From assembly GCA_900545175.1 (NCBI GenBank), contig UQYF01000051.1, positions 1-15,433 on the forward strand: 15,433 bases of DNA. Direction: 5' to 3'. The position numbers and the translations under genes are program-made. The number at the start of each line of letters is the position of its first letter. Position 1 is the first letter of the stretch. The notes beneath the pieces were generated by a model. The model did no database searches, was not told where the DNA came from, and saw only the letters and a list, made by a program, of their open reading frames with translations. The stretch is from an uncultured Eubacteriales bacterium. Its GTDB lineage: Bacteria; Bacillota; Clostridia; Lachnospirales; Lachnospiraceae. Positions 1 through 5,786 of the stretch are shown here, in pieces.

Positions 1-33
1 AAAGCCTAATCGTGCAAGCACGAACGGCTTTTT
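1..33. terminator. Hairpin terminator downstream of the YitT gene
   Basis: An outer stem (AAAGCC at 1-6 with GGCTTT at 26-31) encloses an inner stem (TCGTGC at 10-15 with GCACGA at 18-23). The + strand reading ends in a T run at 29-33. The minus-strand reading ends in GGCTTT at the window edge, so its U tract would lie outside. It sits about 35 nt after the YitT stop codon and can serve as that gene's terminator, perhaps in both directions. Confidence 0.75.
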
Positions 34-65
34 GACCTTTTGACCCTGATATCATGCATATGAAG

Positions 66-980
66 CTATAGTTTTTCACTCATTATATTCTTGTAGCCCT
101 CGCCGTATATCTCGTTGGCACTAGATATAATCATGAATGCGTCCTTATCCTCAGCCTTTACTATCTCTTCTATGGCAGGCCCCTGCTGCTTTCTTGCGAC
201 GCATAGAATAACCTGCTTCTCCTTGCCTGTATATGCTCCCTTTCCTTTCAGAAATGTCACAGTGATATCTATATCCTTCATAATTCTCTCTGATATCGCA
301 TCCGGATTATCACTTATGATATAGAACAGCTTTGCCTCATCTCCACCATATAGTACAATGTCAAGCACCTTGCCCTGAACAAACACAGAGACAAGTGCAT
401 ACATTATAATATTTATGTCCTTAAATACCATACCTGAAAAGGCGACAATCACAATATCAGTCAGCAGAAAGATAACTCCTGTCTTAATATGTTTATATTT
501 ATCATGCAGTACCTTCACTATGATATCCGTTCCGCCGGTTGTCGCCTTGCTCTTAAAAACAATGGCAACTCCTACACCCACAAGGACACTTCCCGCCATT
601 GTCGCAATAAAAATGTCATCTGTGAGCGCACCAAGCTTCGCGAGCCGGTTCGTGAAAATCGAATTGAGCAGGATAGAAAAAAAAGTGGAAGCAATGAATC
701 TGACACCGTATTTCCATAGACCAATAACCATTATAGGCACATTTATAATAAAATACAGCGTACCTGTCTCTATATTGCATATTCTGTTAAGCACAATCGC
801 AAGACCTGAAGCACCGCCCGGTGCAAGATTATTCGGGTCAAGAAACAAGCTTATTCCACATGCATATATAAACGAACCGATTGCAACACCGAGAAGATTT
901 ATTATGGCATCTCCAAACTTTTTTTTTCTGAGTGCTGCGCCCAATTTCTTAATATATCCTTCCATTTTAAAGAACTCCAT
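66..980 (-). CDS. YitT/DUF2179-family integral membrane protein
   Basis: This is a polytopic inner-membrane protein of the YitT family, whose transport or sensing role is not firmly known. The 304 residues show a short basic N-terminus, then about five hydrophobic segments (roughly residues 28-50, 55-75, 80-105, 120-145 and 165-200). The family signature region GVGVAIVFKSKATTGGTDII lies near residues 135-155. A soluble C-terminal domain of DUF2179 type follows (about 215-295). Length is normal for the family. Two starts are possible: the first ATG at 980 has only a weak GAG upstream, while the ATG at 965 (residue 6) has GGAG 9 nt before it and may be the true start. It is separated from the HD gene by over 600 nt and has its own promoter candidate, so it is probably monocistronic. 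Family assignment is firm; the substrate is unknown. Confidence 0.9.
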   Translation of the reverse strand: MEFFKMEGYIKKLGAALRKKKFGDAIINLLGVAIGSFIYACGISLFLDPNNLAPGGASGLAIVLNRICNIETGTLYFIINVPIMVIGLWKYGVRFIASTFFSILLNSIFTNRLAKLGALTDDIFIATMAGSVLVGVGVAIVFKSKATTGGTDIIVKVLHDKYKHIKTGVIFLLTDIVIVAFSGMVFKDINIIMYALVSVFVQGKVLDIVLYGGDEAKLFYIISDNPDAISERIMKDIDITVTFLKGKGAYTGKEKQVILCVARKQQGPAIEEIVKAEDKDAFMIISSANEIYGEGYKNIMSEKL

Positions 981-1005
981 TTCTAATCTCTTTTTCTCTC
1001 ACGCT

Positions 1006-1034
1006 GTTATCCTATGTAATGATTCCGGGGTCAA
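1006..1034 (-). promoter_or_regulatory. Candidate housekeeping promoter for the YitT gene
   Basis: On the minus strand, TTGACC (1034-1029) is followed after 17 nt by GATAAC (1011-1006). That is 5/6 and 4/6 matches to the sigma-A consensus at optimal spacing. Transcription would begin near 999, about 20-35 nt before either YitT start. An AT-rich palindrome (TATTAAC-TTGT-GTTAATA, 1046-1063) lies just upstream of the -35 and could bind a regulator. Confidence 0.45.
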
Positions 1035-1242
1035 ATAAGACTTTTTATTAACTTGTGTTAATAGTATTTAAATGGTTTGATATGGCTACATTAAATCAAT
1101 CAAATAATTTATTCTATACAAAGATTTAACCTGTTAATCATTATACAATTCACAAACAATTAATACAATTTGCAAGCACTTGTCTATTTGCCCTAACTTC
1201 ATGTATTTATACATAGCGATTTTATACTTAATAAGATTGAAT
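1035..1242. other. AT-rich non-coding spacer
   Basis: No ORF with a ribosome binding site is visible on either strand. The stretch is strongly AT-rich with many TTAA and ACAATT words. It holds the palindrome at 1046-1063 and, at 1223-1228, a TATACT that could be the -10 of a + strand transcript starting near 1235, just before the foldback at 1243. No convincing -35 accompanies it. Confidence 0.5.
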
Positions 1243-1529
1243 GGCAAAACATGCACCATGAACCTAGCCGTGTATAACGTGTTATGTTTAGGCATATCGC
1301 GACTTTTGGTAGAAGCTTAGATGTTCTTAGGACTCTGCGCAAGGTCAAGCCAAAAGCAGCAAGGATGCTGCTTTAGACGCAATGCATACAAGGATGTATG
1401 CTTTGCGTCGGTGGCGTATATAGAGAAATATTCATCAGAGTCCTTAGAACATCTTGCTTCGTACAACGGAGCGATATGCCTAAACATAACACATTATACA
1501 CCCAAAAAAATAAACGGGCATGTTTTGCC
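1243..1529. repeat. Long nested foldback: structured RNA or MITE-like element
   Basis: Four sets of complementary arms are nested. The 12-nt arms at 1243-1254 and 1518-1529 are perfect. The 31-nt arms at 1270-1300 and 1471-1501 differ at one position (C1278 against A1493; a G-U wobble if the minus strand is transcribed). A short GAAGC/GCTTC stem is at 1312-1316 and 1456-1460. The 19-nt arms at 1319-1337 and 1436-1454 have one U-U mismatch. Inside these stand two hairpins, at 1353-1374 and 1376-1409. The 15- and 16-nt stretches between the first two stems do not pair. No transposase, reverse transcriptase or credible ORF is inside, and I see no target-site duplication at either set of outer ends. 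A structured non-coding RNA and a non-autonomous foldback element are both possible. The pairing is directly visible; the function is unknown. Confidence 0.88.
1352..1409 (+). ncRNA. Twin hairpins with AGGA loops (CsrA-site-like)
   Basis: The first hairpin has a 9-bp perfect stem (1353-1361 with 1366-1374). The second has a 15-bp stem with one U-U mismatch (1376-1390 with 1395-1409). Both have the loop AGGA closed by CA/UG on the + strand. The second reads AUACAAGGAUGU at 1386-1397, an exact match to the SELEX consensus for CsrA, RUACARGGAUGU, with GGA in the loop as known CsrA sites require. The first keeps the core CAAGGAUG. This is a candidate CsrA-binding region of a + strand RNA. No transcript is shown, and the same DNA could merely cap a foldback repeat. 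Confidence 0.35.
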
Positions 1530-1530
1530 C
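1504..1530 (-). terminator. Minus-strand terminator using the foldback's outer arm
   Basis: On the minus strand, GGGCA (1530-1526) pairs with TGCCC (1520-1516) across a 5-nt loop. A U-rich run, TTTATTTTTTT, follows at 1514-1504. It lies about 70 nt after the HD gene stop codon and could end the spoVAC/HD transcript. Its bases are shared with the outer stem of the foldback at 1243-1529, so the two structures exclude each other. Confidence 0.55.
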
Positions 1531-1556
1531 CCAAGTTTTAAAATAATCAAATAATA

Positions 1557-1576
1557 AAGCGGGTACTTTACCGCTT
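1557..1576 (-). terminator. Short hairpin after the HD gene
   Basis: AAGCGG (1557-1562) pairs with CCGCTT (1571-1576), extendable by TA/TA with a bulged G. On the minus strand it is followed by an interrupted T-rich stretch. It starts 26 nt after the HD stop codon and may be a weak first terminator ahead of the one at 1504-1530. Confidence 0.45.
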
Positions 1577-1601
1577 AACAGTAAAATCCCCGCCATATCT
1601 T

Positions 1602-2090
1602 TTATCCAAAAACCAGCTGACGTGCATTATGTGCATACCGCTTCACAGTGTACATGGTCTCTCTCGCTGAACAATACTTATCAGCCATGCAGACAATCCA
1701 TGCCTCCCTGCATGCCGGAGGAATAGGTGTAAGTGGGAACATATGACGCAGAATAACATTCTTCTCTATATCATTAAGCTTGAAATCCCTGTCCGCATTG
1801 CGGAATGCAAAGTAAGGATGCTTAAAGCCATGAAGTGAATGTTCCCTATTCTTCTCATGCCAGTCATATAGAAAATAGTCATGAAGCAATGCTCCTCTGA
1901 CCAAAGCCTTCTTATCAACCTTTATATGCAGCTTCCTCGCAATCATAAGACTAACATAAGCCACTGATATGCAGTGCTTCATAACCGATGTATTTCCATG
2001 CTGCACAAAACTGCTAGTCTGCTTAAAATGAGATTTTCTGTCATTTCTGACTTCAGAAAGAATAGACTTAATTGGCTTAAAATTATTCAA
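1602..2090 (-). CDS. HD-domain phosphohydrolase-like protein
   Basis: A 162-residue soluble protein with the HD metal-dependent phosphohydrolase pattern: H39 in an amphipathic helix, the HD doublet at H70-D71 (sequence GALLHDYFLYDW), a further histidine at H116 and the distal D137 (CMADKYCSA). This small single-domain group usually lacks a known substrate. The start is TTG at 2090, supported by AGGAGAG about 6 nt upstream; no in-frame ATG is near. It follows spoVAC by 83 nt. A forespore-type promoter is weakly suggested in that gap (GTATA at 2152-2148, then AATAATG after 18 nt), so co-expression with spoVAC by read-through or by its own promoter is possible. The domain is firm. A link to sporulation is inferred only from position. 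Confidence 0.88.
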   Translation of the reverse strand: MNNFKPIKSILSEVRNDRKSHFKQTSSFVQHGNTSVMKHCISVAYVSLMIARKLHIKVDKKALVRGALLHDYFLYDWHEKNREHSLHGFKHPYFAFRNADRDFKLNDIEKNVILRHMFPLTPIPPACREAWIVCMADKYCSARETMYTVKRYAHNARQLVFG

Positions 2091-2173
2091 TGTACTCTCC
2101 TATCGGTCCTATTTTACGACCACATTATTTTTATAACCTACATAGCCTATACTTGCACATTCAATGTAAATTG

Positions 2174-2659
2174 TCAAGATATTACATCCGCAAAAATCAA
2201 TATCCAATAAATAATTCCGAGTATCCAGCTCATGAGTACGCCATACAAAATAACAGGTCCTGCTATTGTAAATATCTTACAGCCAATTCCAAACACGAAG
2301 CCTTCTTTTTTAAATTCAATCGCAGGAGCTGCAACTGAATTGGCAAATCCGGTAATCGGCACCAGCGAGCCTGCCCCACCCCATTTTGTGATCGACGGAT
2401 ATATGTTAAAAGCCGTAAGTATCACACTTATAAGAATCAAAGTAAGTGTTGTCCAGGATGCTGCAGTGTCTTTATCATTCCAAAGCATGTAAAGGTTCAT
2501 GACTGCCTGCCCTACTGTACAGATAATGCCTCCTGCAACAAATGCCTTGGCACAGTTTTTCATACAGCTATGCTTGGGTGTAATCTGTTCAACATAGTCA
2601 TTGTATCTTTCGTTTCTCTTCTCTATTCGTTCCTGTGTACGGGTCTGTTTATCCTTCAT
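2174..2659 (-). CDS. spoVAC: Stage V sporulation protein AC
   Basis: SpoVAC is an inner-membrane component of the SpoVA channel that moves calcium-dipicolinate into the forespore and releases it at germination; in Bacillus it acts as a mechanosensitive channel. The 161 residues have a charged N-terminus (about 1-30), then four hydrophobic segments (about 37-58, 68-92, 97-125 and 128-157). Family hallmarks are visible: AFVAGGIICTVGQ near residue 39, and GAGSLVPITGFANS followed by EFKKEGFVFGIG. Length is slightly above the usual 150, from the N-terminal tail. The ATG at 2659 has GGAGG 6 nt upstream. It is separated from spoVAB by an unrelated c-di-GMP gene and is not followed by spoVAD or spoVAE as usual. 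A forespore-type promoter candidate lies at 2713-2741. Confidence 0.95.
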   Translation of the reverse strand: MKDKQTRTQERIEKRNERYNDYVEQITPKHSCMKNCAKAFVAGGIICTVGQAVMNLYMLWNDKDTAASWTTLTLILISVILTAFNIYPSITKWGGAGSLVPITGFANSVAAPAIEFKKEGFVFGIGCKIFTIAGPVILYGVLMSWILGIIYWILIFADVIS

Positions 2660-2712
2660 ATATGCCTCCGATAATAAAACACTAAAATTTATACAAAACT
2701 TGTCTGTGGTAA

Positions 2713-2741
2713 TATTATCTCCCTGGCAGCATATATTATTC
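2713..2741 (-). promoter_or_regulatory. Candidate forespore (sigma-G/F) promoter of spoVAC
   Basis: On the minus strand GAATA (2741-2737) is followed after 17 nt by GATAATA (2719-2713). This fits the sigma-G pattern (-35 GMATR, -10 CATNMTA) with one mismatch in the -10. GGAGATAATA (2722-2713) also fits the sigma-F -10 pattern. The same architecture occurs before spoVAA. The predicted start near 2706 would give a leader of about 47 nt before the spoVAC ATG. Confidence 0.55.
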
Positions 2742-2798
2742 TGATATAGGCTTTTACAAAACTACACCTTTCTCAATACCATAATCTACCTATCAGTA

Positions 2799-4487
2799 TT
2801 ATACTATCTTATTAGTCTTATGTATTATTTTATCGAATTCTTCAATAGGAACAGGCTTAGAATAATAATATCCCTGATGCCAGGTAGCACCGAACTTCTT
2901 AATATAGTCGTCAACCTCACGGTTTTCTATGCCTTCTATGCAGGTCTCGGTGCTTGTGCGCTTCGCATAATCTATTATTGATTGTACCATAGCCTGATTC
3001 TGCGGCTTGTCCTTAATATCCCTTATAAAGCTCATATCTACCTTCAATTCATCGAATGGCAGTTCAAGAGCAAGACTGAGTGAGCTGTTACCGGTTCCAA
3101 AGTCATCAAGTGCCACTTTTATTCCCTTAGAATGGAAGAATTCGACCTCGCCTTTTAAAAACTCCACATCCAAGTCCCTGCATCTCTCGGTAAGCTCAAG
3201 ACACAACTCCTGCGGATGTGCCCCTGTCTCCTCTATAATACTCATGACAGCTTGACGGAATTCCTTTCTCTCAAGCTGGGCTGCTGATACGTTCACATTC
3301 ACAAAGCATCCGGGAAGCGCATCTCTTACCTTCTTAATGTCTGTCAGCGCTGTCCTAAGTATCCAGTTGCCAAGGTCGAATATGCATGGATCCTGTTCAA
3401 GCCACTCCATAAATACGCCCGGCGCTATAAGCCCATATGGCTCCTTCTCCCATCTTATAAGAGCTTCCATGCCGCGGATATTGCCATTTCTTGTGTCGGC
3501 AATCGGCTGATAAAAAAGCCTAAAGCCGTCAAAATCGCTCGTTGCGCATTGATGAATAAGACCAATAAGCTCAAATTGATGCTGATTGTCTTTTCCGCCC
3601 ATCTCATCGTTAAAGATGACAAGCTCACCATGATGATCGTATCTTGAATGGTTAACAGCATATGTAAGCCTGCTGCGAATCATATTAGGCTCTGTCATAT
3701 ATGGTTCAATATACACAACGCCTGCCGAAAGCTTGAGCGGAATCTTCTTTCCTTCCACTTCAATCTTATTCTCAAGCGCATCTACAATCTGCTCATATAT
3801 TTTCCTTAATTCCTTCCTCGATATCTCACCGAGTGCTATCACAAACTTAACTCCTGAAAGCTTATAGATATGTGTATTATCATGTATGATACCAATAAGC
3901 ACCTGTGCAACCTTATTCAATACTCTGTCGCTGAAATCTGCACCGTACATGACATTGATATGGCTGAACTGGTCGATATTAATCTTTAGGAGGGCACCTC
4001 GCCCAGAGTCTAATATATACCTTGAAAGGTGATATGTAAGTACCGACTCGGTACGGAGTCCTGTAACAGTATCCACTTCATCAAACAATCCGTAATTTAC
4101 ATATCTTGTTATCATTACATATGGCTTAGCGTCACTGTCATATAGCATTCGCGCCATAGCATTAAATCTGCTATATGCACTTCCATCTTTTATACGGTAC
4201 TCCCATGGTTTGTCCAGATTCCTGCCCGCAACACGCTCTGCAAAGCCTCTCTTAAAAATCTCAACGTCATCCGGATGTAAGCCCTTGGATGTACGTTCCT
4301 TCCCTCTGACAGTATAATTGCTCTCCAGACCGAAATACTCCATCGCTTTCTGTGACCACCATGTAATTCCGTTTTTAAGATTTGTAATTGAATAATAAGA
4401 TTTCACTGCAAGCGAACTCATCTGCACTATAAGCTCAGGAAGATAGCTATCTAATCCTGACCAGAATTCCTTTTCGTTTTCATCCAT
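2799..4487 (-). CDS. PAS / degenerate GGDEF / EAL c-di-GMP phosphodiesterase
   Basis: A 562-residue cytoplasmic signalling protein. An N-terminal PAS-like domain (about residues 31-126) is followed by a GGDEF-fold domain (about 134-296) and an EAL domain (about 311-556). The GGDEF signature is replaced by SGVKF (211-215), so cyclase activity is not expected and the domain may act as a sensor. The EAL domain keeps the catalytic pattern: MEALIRW (E341), NVNVSAAQL, ELTER, LDDFGTGNSS (D461-D462), KVDMSF, EGIE and QGYYYSKP. It should therefore hydrolyse cyclic di-GMP. The upstream in-frame TTG at 4499 is an unlikely start: the GGAG there lies 6 nt before the ATG at 4487. The gene stands between spoVAB and spoVAC with its own sigma-A-like promoter candidate. 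No membrane segment is visible. Confidence 0.93.
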   Translation of the reverse strand: MDENEKEFWSGLDSYLPELIVQMSSLAVKSYYSITNLKNGITWWSQKAMEYFGLESNYTVRGKERTSKGLHPDDVEIFKRGFAERVAGRNLDKPWEYRIKDGSAYSRFNAMARMLYDSDAKPYVMITRYVNYGLFDEVDTVTGLRTESVLTYHLSRYILDSGRGALLKINIDQFSHINVMYGADFSDRVLNKVAQVLIGIIHDNTHIYKLSGVKFVIALGEISRKELRKIYEQIVDALENKIEVEGKKIPLKLSAGVVYIEPYMTEPNMIRSRLTYAVNHSRYDHHGELVIFNDEMGGKDNQHQFELIGLIHQCATSDFDGFRLFYQPIADTRNGNIRGMEALIRWEKEPYGLIAPGVFMEWLEQDPCIFDLGNWILRTALTDIKKVRDALPGCFVNVNVSAAQLERKEFRQAVMSIIEETGAHPQELCLELTERCRDLDVEFLKGEVEFFHSKGIKVALDDFGTGNSSLSLALELPFDELKVDMSFIRDIKDKPQNQAMVQSIIDYAKRTSTETCIEGIENREVDDYIKKFGATWHQGYYYSKPVPIEEFDKIIHKTNKIV

Positions 4488-4585
4488 AAGATTCTCCAAT
4501 TCCGGTTCTTTTGTTTACGCACAGCTATATGAAAATTCAGTCATCTGCGCTGTAACTTTCACTATACTTTTTACCCATAATATAC

Positions 4586-4613
4586 ATTATAGTATATATC
4601 CATCAAAAAACAA
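4586..4613 (-). promoter_or_regulatory. Candidate housekeeping promoter of the EAL gene
   Basis: On the minus strand a perfect TATAAT (4591-4586) is preceded after 16 nt by TTGTTT (4613-4608). An alternative pair, TTGATG-N16-TATATT, overlaps it. It lies in the 144-nt gap after spoVAB, giving a leader of roughly 90 nt. This suggests the EAL gene is expressed vegetatively and not only with the spoVA genes. Confidence 0.5.
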
Positions 4614-4631
4614 GACGGTAAACCTGCTTTA

Positions 4632-5072
4632 TCACACTTTCATTCCAAACAGATAAAACAAAATATTACCTATTCCTTTGCCAAGCGCAAATGCAATGAT
4701 TATTGCAGGCAGACCCATTGTAATCTTAGCACGCCTGAAAAATACCGGAACTGTCTTTATCGTCTCAGCAAGCGCAACTATAAGGCTTCCCACAAATATT
4801 CCGTAACACAGTCCAGCCACAATAAGAAACACGTCTCCGGCACCTCCGATGCCGATATTGCTTCCAAGCACCCACCATGCATTCCCTATTATAGCTCCGG
4901 CTGCAAGAGTATTTTCGTATGTCTTTATATATCCGGCAGTCTTTGTCCTCCATGCATATGTCGTCACAACTCCGATGGCAGTGATAAATGCAAAAAAGCC
5001 TGCTGCCACCATAGCTCCGGCGCACAGTCCCGCCGCTATAAGAAACAACGCCTTAATCCACATCAATCTCAT
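4632..5072 (-). CDS. spoVAB: Stage V sporulation protein AB
   Basis: SpoVAB is a small polytopic membrane protein of the forespore inner membrane, required with the other SpoVA proteins for dipicolinic acid handling. The 146 residues are almost all hydrophobic, with four predicted membrane segments (about 5-35, 52-72, 76-100 and 115-140). Glycine/alanine-rich stretches such as LCAGAMVAAGFFAF and GNAWWVLGSNIGIGGAGDVF are typical of the family, and the length is standard. The ATG at 5072 has GGGAGG just upstream and lies inside the 3' end of spoVAA (20-nt overlap), so translational coupling with spoVAA is likely. It is the last gene of the continuous spoIIA-spoVA run; a 144-nt gap with a separate promoter candidate follows. 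Confidence 0.93.
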   Translation of the reverse strand: MRLMWIKALFLIAAGLCAGAMVAAGFFAFITAIGVVTTYAWRTKTAGYIKTYENTLAAGAIIGNAWWVLGSNIGIGGAGDVFLIVAGLCYGIFVGSLIVALAETIKTVPVFFRRAKITMGLPAIIIAFALGKGIGNILFYLFGMKV

Positions 5073-5682
5073 TGCCCTCCCTGCTGCTCTGCTTTATCAT
5101 CGCTGTGTCAACATCATCCTCGTATAAGCGCATCTCAACCTCAAGCGGAGTCGGGTCCTTGCCGAATTTCCAGCTTCCAAAATGTCCGTAAAACACTATT
5201 ATTCCCACGGCAAGCCCTATGGAATAGCTGATTTCAAGTATCATGCCTCCTGCATTCTCATCCCCATACACAAGCTCATATATCCTTGAAAACATGTCCG
5301 CCATGCCTACGTCATTGTTGTACGCCATAACGGCAAAGCCGCCTCCGAGCAAGGTTATGAGACATATAAAGAATACTTTTATAATCTCAGCCGCCTTTTT
5401 CTTGCCCTTGGTATCCTTATGCTCTATGACAACATCCTGCTCTCCGATGCTCTCAACCGTAAGGCCTTGATTTTCCTTAAGTATGCATTCAATGACTTTG
5501 ATGACACTTACCACATACCTTCTGTCCGAACCTGTGTCTGACTTTAATATTTTTATGGCTTTTACTCTGTTACAGATATGCCTGTCAGCACAATATACAC
5601 CCGCTATGTCACTCACAAACACATCCGCACTGTCAATGCATACACTTTTATCAAGCTTTATATACACTGTCTGCTCCATCAT
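5053..5682 (-). CDS. spoVAA: Stage V sporulation protein AA
   Basis: SpoVAA is the first membrane component encoded by the spoVA operon, expressed in the forespore and needed for dipicolinic acid uptake. From the chosen start the protein has 209 residues, close to the family's usual length: an N-terminal soluble domain (1-100), two membrane segments (about 102-121 and 147-167), and the diagnostic tail DPTPLEVEMRLYEDDVDTAM (176-195). The frame is open back to 5790, overlapping the sigF stop, but that extension begins with TTG, lacks a ribosome binding site and has no family similarity. AGAGGAG stands just before the tandem ATGs at 5682 and 5679 (the second has the better spacing). This leaves about 104 nt after sigF, where a forespore promoter candidate lies. 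Confidence 0.93.
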   Translation of the reverse strand: MMEQTVYIKLDKSVCIDSADVFVSDIAGVYCADRHICNRVKAIKILKSDTGSDRRYVVSVIKVIECILKENQGLTVESIGEQDVVIEHKDTKGKKKAAEIIKVFFICLITLLGGGFAVMAYNNDVGMADMFSRIYELVYGDENAGGMILEISYSIGLAVGIIVFYGHFGSWKFGKDPTPLEVEMRLYEDDVDTAMIKQSSREGNEIDVD

Positions 5683-5756
5683 GCTCCTCTTTTCTTTGCA
5701 CACAAATTTGTTACACAACGATAATACTTTTACGGCTTTCAAAGCTTCTTCCATTG

Positions 5757-5785
5757 TATTATCTCTATGCGTACCGATTTTATGC
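5757..5785 (-). promoter_or_regulatory. Candidate forespore (sigma-G/F) promoter of spoVAA
   Basis: On the minus strand GCATA (5785-5781) is followed after exactly 17 nt by GATAATA (5763-5757), immediately after the sigF stop codon. It fits the sigma-G pattern with one mismatch. Its -10 and spacing are identical to the candidate before spoVAC (2713-2741). A sigma-G promoter at this junction is known in Bacillus subtilis. The start near 5750 gives a leader of about 68 nt. Confidence 0.6.
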
Positions 5786-5786
5786 A

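Noticed and set aside
415..1038. 207-codon frame on the + strand opposite the YitT gene
   Set aside because: Antisense shadow of a clear membrane protein gene; no recognisable domain and no ribosome binding site.
1046..1063. Rex-type redox operator
   Set aside because: Rex sites read TTGTTAA-N4-TTAACAA; here the half sites are in the opposite order (TTAAC-N4-GTTAA).
1321..1554. Open frame of 77 codons on the + strand inside the foldback
   Set aside because: It runs through both arms and both hairpins, has no ribosome binding site, and its codons merely mirror the inverted repeats.
2091..2173. Remnant of spoVAD between spoVAC and the HD gene
   Set aside because: The 83-nt gap is AT-rich and shows no stretch resembling the thiolase-like SpoVAD protein in any frame I could read.
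2149..2177. TTGACA at 2177-2172 as a sigma-A promoter for the HD gene
   Set aside because: The -35 is perfect but no acceptable -10 lies at 16-18 nt; TATAGG is 20 nt away.
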